The translations under genes were made by a program, and so were the position numbers. The notes under the pieces are model-generated. The model saw only the letters and a program-made list of their open reading frames with translations, did no database searches and was not told the origin of the DNA. Below, piece after piece: positions 1-11,444 of a stretch of 64,000 bases of DNA; the stretch's first letter is position 1, and each line of letters starts with the position of its first letter. The DNA lies in the NCBI RefSeq assembly GCF_963678635.1, contig NC_087068.1:55522467-55586466 (forward strand). The letters run 5' to 3'. The DNA comes from Symsagittifera roscoffensis (Eukaryota > Xenacoelomorpha > Acoela > Convolutidae).

Positions 1-1
1 T

Positions 2-1121
2 CATAGATTCAGACAGTGAAAAAAACTACTCAGTCCTAAAAATCTCGGAAACATCACGACAAACGGAAATAGTCAAGAATCTAGAAGTAATTAACTCTGC
101 AACGGGGAAAACTAAGTGTCTAAGAACAACGCTAAAAACAAGAGGCTCACTATTTAGCGCCACCATTGACACTGGAAGCCCAGCATCATTCGTAAACAAA
201 CGTACAGCAGAAACTCTATTACAGAAAGACCCCAACGCAAAGATAATATCGCTAGATAAAAATCCGTTATCCACAACGTACGTAGATTACAACCACAAAC
301 CGATAAAACTCTTCGGAATATTAGAAATCGACATTTACTCAAATGGATGGAAACTACAAGGAGCAAAATTCCTAATTTCCGAGAATAGAACCAGATGTCT
401 ATTAGGCTTAGACATCCAGCCAGACCTGGGAATAGTAACAACTCAACTCAAACCACCCAAAAACTCAATATATGCAATATCAGAAGAGCAAGAAAATGAA
501 CCAGACGAATCGACCTTTTGGAAGAACAATTTCACTAAGAAATACAATGATGTATTCCATAGACTGGGACGCTCAAAGAACCACAAGGTATTTACTTCAT
601 TCAAATCACCTTTGATCCCAATTCAGGAGAAGGGCAGAAGAGTACCAATCCATATTCAAACCAAAGTGGGAGCGGAAATCAAGAAACTCATTAAAGAAGG
701 TCACATAGTAAAACTTGATAAATGCACAAGTGATCATTTCGTAGCTCCAGTAGTCATAACAGCAAAGAAGGACGGCACAGTGAAATTAGCAATGGACGCA
801 AAACCGATGAACTCACAGATCTACAAAAATAAATTTCAGATGCCAAATCTATTAGAACTACTCGACTCAGCAGCTCAAATAATTACAGCCAAGACAGAGG
901 GCACGGTCTGGTTTACGTCACTAGATCTAAAGTACGCATTTAGCCAACTCCCGTTAGATGAATCCGTGAGCAAACACTGCAACTTCAGCATCGTATGCGG
1001 GGAATTCAACGGAACGTACAGATTCAAAACCGGATTTTACGGACTAACAGACATGCCAAAGGAATTCCAGAAGGCAATGGTAATACAATCCAAGGAATTC
1101 AAGGAGTCTTCTGCTTCTTAG
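2..1121 (+). pseudogene. pol: pol part 1: aspartic protease and N-terminal reverse transcriptase
   Basis: The frame is open from base 2, so it continues from outside the window. The protease active site is visible as ATIDTGSPASFV (about 160-195) with a later hydrophobic-Gly stretch RCLLGLDIQ (about 394-420) fitting the second conserved protease region. RT fingers and palm follow: PVVITAKKDGTVKLAMD, then SLDLKYAFSQLPLD (first catalytic Asp) and FKTGFYGLTDMPKEFQKAM. After about 1085 the homologous reading moves to the +1 frame and this frame stops at 1119-1121. The RT catalytic loop FCFLDDISIV lies in the next frame at about 1109-1138, and the reading shifts again near 1165. The product would be the retrotransposon polyprotein, acting in cytoplasmic particles; in this copy the RT is split over three frames. 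Confidence 0.85.
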
Positions 1122-1163
1122 ATGACATCTCAATAGTATCAAAAGGTTCAATCAAGGAACACA

Positions 1164-2525
1164 ATGAAAACAGTCGAAAAAGTTCTGTCAAGATTAGACA
1201 AAGAAGGATTTGCGCTAAAACTCAGCAAATGTGAATTCTCAAAAACCAAATTAATCTGGCTGGGATTCGAGATAGATGAGACAGGAGTTAGACCAAAACA
1301 CTCGAAAATAGAAGCAGTAATGGCGTTACAACCGCCAAAATCTCTGAAACAACTCAGATCATTCATGGGCATATTAAATCACAAGTCTAGATTGATACCC
1401 AACCTCCAAAAACACACCGAACCATTCCGACCATCATTGAAGGCGGATAACAAGGAAAAATTCAGTTGGAGTGAAGAAGCAAACGATGCATTCCAAAAAA
1501 CCCTTGAATTAATTGCAAACATAACAAAAATGCACCATTACGATGCCACCAAACAGTGCAGGATTAAATGTGACGCTAGTCACAAAGGATTGGGGGCTGC
1601 ATTAGAGCAAGAATTGGAACCGGACAAATGGGTACCAATCGCATTCACATCAAGATTTTTGAATGCAGCTGAACAAAAGTACAGCACTAACGAGCTCGAA
1701 CTACTCGCGGTGGTATGGTCATGTGAATTTTTCAGAAATTATTTATTAGGAAACCAATTCCAAATTTTAACCGACCACAAGGCCATAGTTACAGCATTAA
1801 CAGAAAATCGGGGCAACAAGACATATCAATCCAGACTGACCAGATGGGCAGACAGAATGCTACCATTCAAATATACAATTTCTCACATAGCAGGAGCTAA
1901 AATAGGAATGGCAGATTACTTATCAAGAAGTCCTAAATTTGAAGCACCACCTACATCAAAATACGACGAACAATTTGTAGTTAAAGCCATCGAAAACTTC
2001 GATGAGGCATGTAGGGTGATCAACACATCAGCGCCAACCGAAGAAATTGGAAAAATCCAAGTAGTCAGGGCTTATCTAGAGGAAGACAGGATAAATTCAA
2101 AGAGAATTATACCAATTGGGAAGGGTGGAGGAAAACACCCAATTTCCGATGCACAGCAAGGGGGAGTCGACAATCTGTACAAAGAATTTATTCAATCAGA
2201 TCTCCGATGTGGAACCGGAAAAAGCAATGTAACACCCGATACGGAAGGAACATATATCAACCAATCAGGATCAGATATGCAAATGTTCACACATCTGCAA
2301 GAGGGCGCATCATCATGCGGAACCGTCACTAACCAATCAAATCAAAATATGCAAATCCATATCCCTCAAGCACAGATCAGAAATCTATGCGGCAAAAACA
2401 ACAACCAGTCAAAACAAGATATGCAAATACACAACTCACCACGAGAGGGCGGAAAGTCATGCGGTGAAAATTTTAACCTATCAGATTCGTCAATGTTAAT
2501 TTATTCACAACTTTGCCACATCTAA
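1164..2525 (+). pseudogene. pol: pol part 2: RT thumb and RNase H
   Basis: Starts with the RT connection typical of gypsy elements (ALKLSKCEF, then WLGFEID, then LKQLRSFMGILNH). RNase H follows: KCDASHKGLGAALEQ carries the first catalytic Asp, NELELLAVVW the catalytic Glu, LTDHKAIV the next Asp, and HIAGAKIGMADYLSR closes the domain at about 1885-1930. A hydrophilic linker with a 72-nt tandem repeat follows, and the frame ends at 2525. Its start is not a real initiation codon; it is the point where the frame becomes open after the frameshift near 1165. Confidence 0.85.
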
Positions 2526-2547
2526 CCAGCTCACCACGAGAGAGCGT
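2260..2547 (+). repeat. 72-nt (24-residue) tandem repeat in the pol linker
   Basis: Units begin at 2260, 2332, 2404 and 2476, each with an Asn-(Gln/Leu)-Ser start followed by a Met-(Gln/Leu)-(Met/Ile) core, and the first three also have a Cys-Gly near the end. The spacing is exactly 72 nt, so the units stay in frame with the RNase H reading frame. The fourth unit is more diverged and contains the stop. The repeat sits between RNase H and integrase. Confidence 0.75.
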
Positions 2548-4259
2548 CGTAACAAAATCCAACCAATCAGAGGCAATGGAGTTATATTCAGAAAAAAATA
2601 TACAGAAATCATTGTCTCCGATCTTAAAATTAAACCACACCAGCTCAAATAAATACAAAATCAATTCCTCAAAACACAATTTTCAGAGGAAAATGAGTAA
2701 ATTTGTCTCGCCCTCCATAAAACAGATGGAAAACCCGATCGAGGAAAGAAATAGAGCAGAAACCAGACAGACAGTGGAGATGATAACTGAGAGCAAGGAA
2801 AAAAATCAATACCTTAAACAAGAACAAGACAAACTACGCTCGAATGCTGGCAAACTTCAGGACGAACAGAATGAAAAGGACAGTGAGGGTCATCATGATA
2901 GCAGATAAAGTTGAAAAGAAAAGGGAACAAGAAGCCCCAGTGAACACACACAAGAAGTCATTCACCACAGGTCTACACAATATACTCGATGCGGATCTAT
3001 TAGGGGAACTTACGATAGAAGACAGCCAGTTAAGCCAACTAAGGAAACACATCCTAGCGAAGGATAGAGAAGGATTCTTGAGATTGGGCAGCTACATGGC
3101 GAATTTCTGGGACGACGCCTCAGTAATCAACGACTGCATCATTATCGACAACAGAGTGGCAATCCCAACATGCCTGAGAAAAGCAATAATGGCCCGATTG
3201 CACAGAACGCACCCAGGACAAGAGGCAATGGTGGACGCGGCACAATATCTGTGGTGGCCGAAAATGCATACGGAAATCATTGACTTATGCCAATCCTGCA
3301 GATCATGCTCAGCGTATGGTAAGAACCTTAAAACGTCTAAAACATTCAACTCAGCAGAATTATTACCAGAATTATTGGAGGTGAATGAGGAATTACAAAT
3401 AGACCTTGCTGGCCCAATGTTCGATTCTAAGGGAAGGAAACTATTTATAATAGTCGCTATCGATCGGTTTTCGAAATACCCATCTGACATGATCACCAGG
3501 AAGTCAGGAAACGAAAAAATACTCAAATTCTTAAAAAACTACATTCACCAACATAGCATACCAAAGAATTTAAGAACAGATCAATATCCAGGATTCAAAA
3601 ATGCAAAACTAGCAGAATTTTGTAAAACGAAGGGAATAAATCAAATCTTTTGTCCAGTAGGAGACCACCGGGGGTGTGGATTAGTAGAGAGATGCATTCA
3701 AACCATAAAAAGAAAACTAGGCACAATGCAATTGGACCCAAACTTTGAGGACATACAAACTGCAGTCAAGTCAATTTTGGAAGATATTCGAATATCACGT
3801 CACAGCATCCTTAAGAAATCACCTTTCGAACTTCATTTCGGACGGAAACCGAATACGGAATGGTCTAATTTCAGGGATAAACAAAAATGTTTGTTAAATC
3901 TAGATCAACAGAGACTGGAAAGATTCCTACTGAAGCCAGAGGAAATGAGAGAATCGGCGGACTCAAGGACTAGAATGAAGGTGGTAAAGAAAGGGATGGC
4001 AAGCAGAGACGTGTCACCAAAATTGAAGAGGAACGAAGAAGAGCCAGAAAGTATCAGGGCATTGGAAAATCTGGCAAAGGCAGCATCGGACTGGAAGTTG
4101 CACAGGAGACATCTCTCACACAAGGCGGGATCCGAGGCATTGAGAAAACTGACCGAGAGAAACCCACTATTAGCAGCAAGCCTCAGAAGCGACTTGAGCC
4201 AAGGAACTCTAAGATTTAGAGTGGAACAGGAGGTGCCAGAACAAAAACAAGTAACCTAG
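2513..4259 (+). pseudogene. pol: pol part 3: linker and integrase
   Basis: A charged, lysine- and glutamate-rich linker (2513-2908) overlaps in another frame with the integrase frame (2844-4259). Integrase shows the HHCC zinc finger (RLHRTHPGQ … LCQSCRSC, about 3196-3310), then the DDE core: QIDLAGPM with the first Asp, VAIDRFSKYP, LRTDQYPGF with the second Asp, and GLVERCIQTIKRKL with the Glu about 35-40 residues on. The spacing fits D,D-35-E. The catalytic triad appears complete in this segment. It would join element DNA to host DNA in the nucleus. The frame ends at 4259, and the conserved C-terminal integrase tail continues in another frame. Confidence 0.85.
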
Positions 4260-4261
4260 AA

Positions 4262-5416
4262 TTCGATCTTATTCACTATCCGGAGAAAGTAGTGGTATAC
4301 CGGAAAATATTAGACAGAAAATCGGGACGTCCTTTATTCAAGCGGTTTAATGGAAAAATTGTCAAATTCACGAATAATACCTACATTACTGAAAATGGGA
4401 AAATAATTAGGAAAAATCACATATCACTTAAACCGAAATTCAAGTCAGCATATTGTTCAGGTTTAGGAAAAAAGACACCAGTAGCAAGCACGCCGAGGAA
4501 ACCATTGCATCAGTGCAGCTCAAGTGGATCAAATAGACCGGTTCATATCCTGCCGAGACCAAATGTTTCACCGTTTTCATCATCGACAGAAAATTCAGAC
4601 ACAGAGAATTTGACACTTGACAGGCCATTTGAGAAACTGGACAGACTACAAGCGAAGACGATGAAACTATATTCCACATTGACGAAGACAGCGAGAAAGA
4701 ATCCGCCAACTCTAGCTTCCAGATATGTAGCATCCCCAAACGTACTTAAAGAAGTACCAAGTGGTGGCGTAATTGACCTGACCATATCATCAAGCAGCTC
4801 TCCAGAACATGAGGCACAAGTGATACCACCAGTAGGAAAAGAATTAGAGGCACAAACGACAGAAGAATGTCCGATTTCAATTATACCAGTCGAAACAAAA
4901 GAAAAGCAAATTGAGAATCAGTTGGGAGAAAGTATTAATTATCCAATTCACTCAGTACCGATAATAGTGAAGGAGAAAATGCGAGACAATTCGGAGGGAA
5001 TTCAGAGTAAGTCGGCAACAGAGAAGCCAAATACTTAACAGAACAAGGAAGGAAAAACAGACGGGAAGATGGGAACAACTTCAGAAACGACGGAGGAAAT
5101 CAAACCATCAGATAGAAGGAAGCCAGAGAAGAAAAGGGAGAAAACAAACGGCGAAGGCGATAACGATTCGCAAGTGTCGAACAGCTCGAGGTCATCAGGC
5201 AGAAGCAAGCGGCAGACACACTTCTTTGGAAGCCCACTAAAACATTCGGTCAAAAATGTAGAAGAGAAACTAAACTTACAAACTATTCTAATTTCGCCAG
5301 GGGAAATTCCGTTGTCATCAGAAGATACACCGTCACCATCACCGAGAAGGAAGTTAAAAAGGCCAACATTCTCGACCAGCAAGTTGGAACAAGGGCACGG
5401 AAAGAAAACTAAATGA
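4262..5416 (+). pseudogene. pol: pol part 4: integrase C-terminal region and low-complexity tail
   Basis: The first 60 codons (about 4262-4440) read like the small C-terminal integrase domain of gypsy elements (VVVYRKILDRKSGRPLF, then TENGKIIRKNHISLKP). The rest is Ser/Pro/Lys/Glu-rich with no domain I recognise. The frame ends at 5038, and a similar charged tail resumes in a different frame at 5069-5416, so one more frameshift lies between. No membrane span or signal peptide is seen, so this is probably not an envelope gene. Confidence 0.6.
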
Positions 5417-5493
5417 TTTAAACTAAAACTCATTGAATGAAACTTGTTTATTGTAATCTTGTAAGAGAATTTCAAACGTTGTTGAAATTTTCT

Positions 5494-5504
5494 AGAGGGG
5501 GAAA
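5494..5504 (+). other. Polypurine tract of the LTR retrotransposon
   Basis: An 11-base purine run (AGAGGGGGAAA) lies directly before the TG that opens the LTR. This is the expected plus-strand primer site of Ty3/gypsy elements. Confidence 0.8.
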
Positions 5505-5843
5505 TGTGGTGGTAGTGAGTAGACCACCTAAGATAGAGGACGTTGTACTTTATTATTATTAACATTAGAGATCATTTGAATAACACTGATTAAAGACCTG
5601 TCAATCACACTGATTGTTCTAACAACTCGATGGTGCTAAAAACTCAGACCCACTCTTCGTTAACTATTGAGAGATTATAGTTATCTTCTATTCGCTGATA
5701 CATATCCACTTATTTAACTTTATTAATTCGACTGTATTATTAGTCTAGTTTCAGAATAAGATTTAGTGATTATCACAAAACGAAATCATTCAAATGCACT
5801 TAAAGGATTTACTCGTTCTTTCGCCGTCCCCGCCGACACAACA
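5505..5843 (+). repeat. 3' LTR of the retrotransposon
   Basis: Starts TGTGGTGGTAGTGAG immediately after the polypurine tract. The right end is uncertain; a CA-ending boundary near 5843 gives about 340 bp, an ordinary size for this class. The 5' LTR is outside the window, so no pairwise check is possible. Confidence 0.55.
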
Positions 5844-6683
5844 ACTGGTATATACGAGCAATGCAAGGTATACAACCAACACTCTTTGTGATTGCGTGCA
5901 GCAAGGTATAAGATTAGAGCTGATTTCTATTTTCTATTTATCCCTACTTAACACCAGAGCTAATTACGTATAAATTAGGAATGATCAGAATTGAGCTGAT
6001 ATTCAGTTTCACCTAAATATTTATAACATTAACAAAACTATCTTCTTTTCAAAGACAACGCGTCAATAACTGACAATACCAACTCTCATTCCAAAAATAG
6101 GACAGAAAATTTGAGTGAAAATGTCAATTAGAAAAATACATTCTACGAAAAATGATATGTAATTAAATTAACCGTATATTTTTACCCTGTACATATTTAT
6201 AACCGCATATTTATTAACTGTGTTATATATTTGGAGAGATCATGAAGTTTAAAAAACAACGTTTCAAAAGTTGATGGTTTATCTTTACGAAATCAGAAGC
6301 ATCAACATTAAAAATCTTACTATAAATCAAATGTGCGAAATAAAAACAAACTTAGCCGCTTACGGTAGAGGTTGAGTCTTGCGTGGGAACATCAGTCATC
6401 AATTCTGCATCATGACCTGATCCAAATTCTCGTTGAACCGTTCGTAAACGGGGGTGTACTACAAAGAGGAAGACCGAGAGGATAAGCAAATTATAACACT
6501 TTTGGTCAATTTTATAATACAAGCCAATGTGTCCCAGGAGAGTATGACTTTGAAGCGTTCACAATCACAAAAACTTTGTTTGGTATGCGAGGTGAAAAGC
6601 TGTCAGCTACAAACACTCCACTAAACTTCCACTTTGATTGTTAAAGTTCTGAATTTGATATTGCAACTGGATTTCATCAAATG
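5844..6683. other. No gene seen
   Basis: AT-rich sequence between the LTR element and the Polinton relic. I see no coding pattern, RNA gene or clear repeat. Confidence 0.4.
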
Positions 6684-7560
6684 TTAAGTGCAGAATTTTG
6701 AAGGATGTTCTTTGTGACTTTGCGATCTGATATTATGAAAAAACTGGATGAACATATAACCCAGACAAGTGCTTCCCGTATGCTGACAAACGCTTAAGAA
6801 TTGAGACTCAATTGAAACAGAGCTATTAGTAAGTTCTAGATGCAAGCAATCATAAGCAGCCTGATATGTGCTTGTGAGATCAAAGCACATAATAAAATGC
6901 TTCTGATAGTTATCCAGAGTAACTGCAAGCACGTAGCGCAACAATCCCAACGCAGACAATGTGTTAAGAGGGGACGTTTATTATCACGTGTACCAATTAA
7001 TGTCCTTGCGTTTGGCAAAGCGATGTGTCTCAAAATAATCTGTTCCAGTCCCAACTTTTGATAAGGAAAAGGATTCGTTCGGTTTGTTCGCAGAAACGCA
7101 ACATTGGTCTTCATTGAAATTATTATTTGTCTCACGGGTTCACGAGCAAAATTTGTAATCTCTTCACAGGGAGACTTCGCAGAGTTTCGTGTAAAGTTGA
7201 TTCAATGGCAGAGAGCACTTGATTGGTAACAGTCAACTTTATAAGAAACAGGCTAGCTTCAAGTATTTGAAGCTTCTAATGTTCGCAGCATCTTCTGCTA
7301 TAATCAAGAAGTCTTAATGAGAGCGTCTGTAAGAAATTCTGAGTCTGCACTTTTTTTGAACTCCACTCAAAACATGCTTGTCACAGATTGAAAAATCAAA
7401 TCCAGCAAATCTATAAAACCATATTTCGTTGATTCGCGGACCAGTTCTCATTGAGATGTAAAGCCAGCGGCACCTATCACAAAAGGATCGCTTTAAAATC
7501 ATATCTTTGACATCTGAGCCACAAGTTCTTGGCTCTTTTCGATGAAATTTGGTTTTATAG
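6684..7560 (-). pseudogene. Polinton-type major capsid protein (double jelly-roll) fragments
   Basis: The minus strand shows three pieces in different frames. The piece at about 7135-6960 has PFPYQKLGLEQIILR, and the overlapping piece at 6959-6684 has HFIMCFDLTST followed by HLELTNSSVSIE. These match the C-terminal half of the Maverick major capsid family (C. elegans F54H12.2-like proteins), in which a conserved FDLTST segment and an ELTN segment follow one another. A further piece at 7502-7314 has SICDKHVLSGVQKKCRLRI, fitting the middle of the same family. At least two frameshifts separate the pieces. In a live element this protein forms the virion shell. Confidence 0.6.
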
Positions 7561-8458
7561 ACCTGCTATACTCTAATCCGATGAAATTTTTGTGGGGAAA
7601 GTTACTGCTGGCATTTCAAATTTTTAGTCCAATAGAAGAGAGGGTCAGTCAGAAAAGTAAAGAAAGTAGCCACAAGTGAAGCAAAGAGTGCAAAAGTTAA
7701 TCAAGAGGAACGGTGAATCAGACGGTGGATCGTATTTTCAGGTCGATTTTTGCAGGTCAACTAAAAAGCCAGGGTCACTAGTTATTCCAAATTCACTTAT
7801 CGGTCCATTAGGTATATAGACTGGTTCAATTTTTTTGATCAAAAGCATTTTCAAATAGTATCAACAGAGGTTGTTTTCCAAACAAATCGAGCGAGCTATA
7901 AGTAGCTTCGTTGAGTATCAAACAAGCGATCATTTTTTATGTTCAAGAAAAATCAGCTTGACTTCTCATTGGTCTGTTCTTCTTCGAATGGTTGTTTTTT
8001 GAAGCACCTACTGACTCTTTCTTCTTAATTCAAAAATTGATGCCTTTCTTCGATCAATATCACAACCAACTTGTTTGCTTGCCTTTTTCGTTACAGCACT
8101 TTTCAATGACTGTTTAGGATACTTCTTTTTCATTGCAACATCAATTATTTTAGGTGCTGCACTATCAAAATTGTTTGTCCAGTTTTTTGCAGCCTGTAGA
8201 ATACATCACCTAGCAAACAGTATAGCAATACGACCAATACTAGCAGGCCAATCGCCAAATCCACTGTTTTCGGTAGTGACCAGAAAAAATGGAAGTGACG
8301 TTTGCTATGCATAAAACAGTTCCATTTCTTTTCCATCAAAGCGCTTGTGTTTTAGATTCAAAACTTTTTCACCAGTTTCTGCAAGGGGTACTAGCCTTTC
8401 CGTTTCTGTGCGCAACTTACTGATATTGATTATAGATGAAAAGAACAAGTTTTCGAAG

Positions 8459-8580
8459 TTAAGGTTGAAGAATTTTTTCGATGATTAAGTTCAATGTTGC
8501 AGGCACTATTAATTTTGATGAAGCAATTTGAATCCATGGCATGTAACAAAAGGGTTTTCGCATCTTCAAAGCAGTTTTCG
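8459..8580 (-). pseudogene. Possible N-terminus of the Polinton major capsid protein
   Basis: A minus-strand stretch MPWIQIASSKLIVPATLN resembles the conserved N-terminus of Maverick major capsid proteins (hydrophobic start, Ser/Lys, then a VPPTQ-like turn). A related but diverged copy occurs at about 9150-9060 as part of the tandem duplication. The distance to the C-terminal pieces at 6.7-7.1 kb is about right for a capsid of some 600 residues. Weak evidence. Confidence 0.3.
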
Positions 8581-8603
8581 TTGAAGTATTTTTCAGTGCT
8601 TTT

Positions 8604-8860
8604 TTAGGAAAGGCATCCATCAATTGCTGCCTTTCTTCGATAAATACCACCACCAACTTGTTTGCTGCCTGTTTTCGTTACAGTACTTTTCAATGCTTGT
8701 TTAGGATACTTATTTTTCATTGAAACATCAATCAGTTCAGGAGCAGCACTCATCAAAACTTTTCGTCCAACTTTTACAGCCTGTAGAATAACTCGCCTTG
8801 CAAACACTATAGGAACACGACAAATTCTAGCTGCCAAATCCACAGTTGTCCGTAGTGTTC
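8604..8860 (-). pseudogene. Small basic capsid-associated protein of the Polinton (PX-like), copy 1
   Basis: The minus strand encodes a short basic stretch with KVLMSAAPELIDVSMKN, then YPKQALKSTVTKTG and a GGG near the end. Polintons and adintoviruses often carry such a small basic protein with an Ala-rich helix and a Gly-rich end just upstream of the major capsid gene. This position fits: a methionine-initiated frame resembling the capsid N-terminus follows at about 8540. A second, more damaged copy lies at about 8340-8020. The family call is an inference from composition and position. Confidence 0.4.
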
Positions 8861-9479
8861 AGAGAAAGAAGGAAAAGAAACTTACTTTGCATAGAACCGT
8901 TCCATTAGTTGTCCATCATAGCGCTTGAATTTTAGTTTCAATAGTTTTTTTTACTTGATTCTGCAAGGGGTACTAGCCTTCACGTTTCTGTGCGTAAATG
9001 TACCGGTATTGATTATAGATGAAGTGAATAACTTTTTGAAGTTAAGGTTAAAGAAATTTTTCGATGCTTAAGTTCAATGATGCAGGCACTATCGTTTTTG
9101 ATGTGTCTATTTGAATTAATGACATGAAACACATGGAAATTCGCATCTCCAAAACTTTGTGAATGAAATATGCCAATGCAGACAGAAATTAGACTTGTCC
9201 CATTGGATAAGTCATAGGGGAAATGAGATTCTTATATTTCGTTTCCTTCATAAAATGCACCGTGATAGGGTATCATTTTTTGACTAATGTAATATTCACG
9301 GTTATTGTCAGGTTTTCCGTTGCAGCCTAACAGTTATTTCGGGGCTTCTTAAGGATTTGCATCAAAACAATATTTGTAATTAAAATTTTTCATCTTCTTG
9401 GTCAATTGTTCTATATAAGCATATTCTCCTGCTTTGATTAAAACTTTCTCATCATAACAAGGCCTGAATTTTTTTTCAG

Positions 9480-9725
9480 GTTTCCGTCATTGGATCATCC
9501 GGCTATTACTCCGTATTCTCTGAAAACCGTAAATTCTCTATCAGTAACCTTGTTAAATCTCCTTGGGAAACCAATTCCTGAGAAAGAAATTTTCCAACAT
9601 CCGTCTAAAGTTATTTCATCTTTAGAAAATTTCTCAAATTGGTGTGTGCCAAAGTGTTGTAAGGGAAAAAACAATTGGAGTAGTTGAAATCAAATATACC
9701 ATAAAGTCATCGTTGCCTATCTCCA
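9480..9725 (-). pseudogene. Polinton-type minor capsid (penton-like) protein fragment
   Basis: The minus strand from an ATG at about 9725 reads NDDFMVYLISTTPIVF, then after a frameshift FEKFSKDEITLDGCWKISF and GIGFPRRFN, and stops at about 9490. Polinton minor capsid proteins start with a short FxVxLxSN-like strand, followed by a region ending in L-x-G-x-W and then an I-x-F-P turn. All three marks occur in order with the usual spacing. It lies upstream of the major capsid relic on the same strand, as in known elements. Confidence 0.5.
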
Positions 9726-9920
9726 TAAGTCTGCTTGCTTTCCAATCAAATTAAATATAGAAAAAGTCCGTTAATTTCTTCTGGAAAATTTGTTTTTGTA
9801 TTCGGCTCAGCAGACAAACAAGCTCCTCGTTCATTTTTTCCTCCTTATTTTACTGCAAAATCAGAAGGAACTCTGGGAGTAGCTTGAACTAAATGTATTT
9901 CTTCTGACAAACTGTTTCAT

Positions 9921-11000
9921 TTACGCTGAAAGCTGCGAATAGAAATGGAATAGCTGAAGTTTCAGATTGATGGTGGGTAGCTGGGTTGATAGTCCAAAAT
10001 CCAACAGCCTGGACATTGTACACAGGAAGTAGTCAACTCTCAAGAATTTTCTTAAATCATCAGTTTGGACATCGTTCAGCGTAATTTGATCGAGCTTTTG
10101 CAATTGAGGTTTACCACAACCATCTGCACTGCCTGTCCGATTCAGCCTTACGTTATTTCTTGCTGTTAAATTGTTTTCTAACTTCTGATTTGTCGTCAAA
10201 GAACAAATTACCAAATTTGGAGACAATGTTGTTTTCATCAAAGAACAGTTGATTGTGTATCCAATAGGTGAAAACTTGAATTTTTTTCGGGTAAAATATT
10301 TTGCTAAGAGATTTGAGAGAATGAAATGGGAATGTCGTGTACAAATTTACATTTCTTGGCCCAATATAAGTTCAACCTTCGAAGAGCCAAAATCTCCCAA
10401 ATTTGTCACGGGTCTAATCTATTACTCAGCTAATAGAGGAGATTTCTTGGTTCTTTTAGCATAAAAATGCGAGTTTGGGTTCCTCGAACGAATGCTGTTC
10501 AAATTTTGATCCATATGGAAGAAAAGGTATTCACCTTCATCCCAACGTAGCCCGTGCTCAAATTTAGATATCAAAATTTAAGATTTTTTTCCTTCTTTTG
10601 ATAAACCGTTGAAGGAAACTGATGGCAAAAAATGAATTGTGTCAATTGTAATGACATAACAAACGCATAGTTCTGTTAAAATGAAACGTTTCATGCCACT
10701 GAACTCCTTCAAAATCCAAAATAAGGGCGTACTTTTTCTTTGACGCAAGATGACTTCTAATCAACAATGTAATTAAACAACTTTGGTTTGAATGCTTTTA
10801 TAAACAAGCAGTCACGTGACCGAGGTAACGGTTTTATGTGGACAGGTATAAACGTTGTTAATATCTTCTTGCAACTATCGTTATGCGTCGAGCAATTTTG
10901 CATGTAATCTAAGAAATTTAAATAGTTTCCGGTGTTTGTAGAGACATGAATTGTTTGTTTCAATTGAATCATTATATGATTTCTTTTCAAAAACAACATT
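9921..11000 (-). other. Unassigned minus-strand open stretches between ATPase and minor capsid relics
   Basis: Open stretches at 9921-10241, 10153-10344 and 10757-10999 on the minus strand lie where a live Polinton would have further genes such as a protease. I recognise no catalytic or structural motif, and the frames do not join. They may be eroded Polinton genes or chance openings. Confidence 0.25.
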
Positions 11001-11444
11001 CATCTCAATTTCAGTATCCAAATGGTAACAACTGGCTAAGAAAAAGAGAATTGATTGATTTTTCTAAATAGTGAGTTTTTATCGATAACACGATTTTCCG
11101 TTAAGATCAACAAATTTCTCAAATGGTACTTTCTTACTCTCGTGAAAACTTCTGTTCGCTGGAACATGCCGAAGAAACACATACAAAACAATCGCTTAGA
11201 AATCAAATAAAATGTGAATCAGCTGTTGTCAAAAAATTATCTAGAATGCTGGCTGCTAAACTGGTTGCTTTTGAAGATTGTAGATAGAAAACGGTTGGCA
11301 TCGATGGAACGTTGCTTGACGAATAACGCTAACATTCAGAAGTTTGAGAACCCAGTCTATCAAAAAAGAGCCAAAATCTTCTTTCGTTGCCAACTGATAT
11401 GCATGACGCAGAAGTTTCGCATTATCAGTGATTTGTCTACATAA

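Larger units (their letters stand above)
1..5843 (+). mobile_element. Ty3/gypsy-type LTR retrotransposon, 5'-truncated by the window edge, degenerate
   Basis: The domain order protease, reverse transcriptase, RNase H, integrase is seen on the plus strand, followed by a disordered tail, a polypurine tract (5494-5504) and an LTR starting TGTGG at 5505. This order is that of the Metaviridae (Ty3/gypsy). Gag and the 5' LTR would lie left of the window. The pol reading frame changes near 1085-1110, 1165, between 2525 and 2844, near 4255 and between 5038 and 5069, so this copy is probably dead, although one of these shifts could be programmed. The LTR end is put near 5843 (…GACACAACA) by its CA ending only; without the 5' LTR it cannot be fixed. 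Confidence 0.9.
8000..9150 (-). repeat. Diverged tandem duplication of about 580 bp within the capsid module
   Basis: The block at about 8035-8460 is clearly repeated at about 8620-9060, for example the shared plus-strand runs TTTTCAATG followed by TTTAGGATACTT and the shared downstream GCAAGGGGTACTAGCCTT (8383 and 8967). Each copy holds the end of a small basic reading frame and the start of a following one. The copies differ by many substitutions and small indels, so the duplication is old. Confidence 0.65.

Noticed and set aside
2260-2547. CRISPR-like array
   Set aside because: Units are directly adjacent, coding and diverged, in a eukaryotic retrotransposon; there are no spacers.
4292-5416. 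Envelope gene of the LTR element
   Set aside because: No signal peptide, membrane span or cysteine pattern; the start matches the integrase C-terminal region and the rest is low-complexity.
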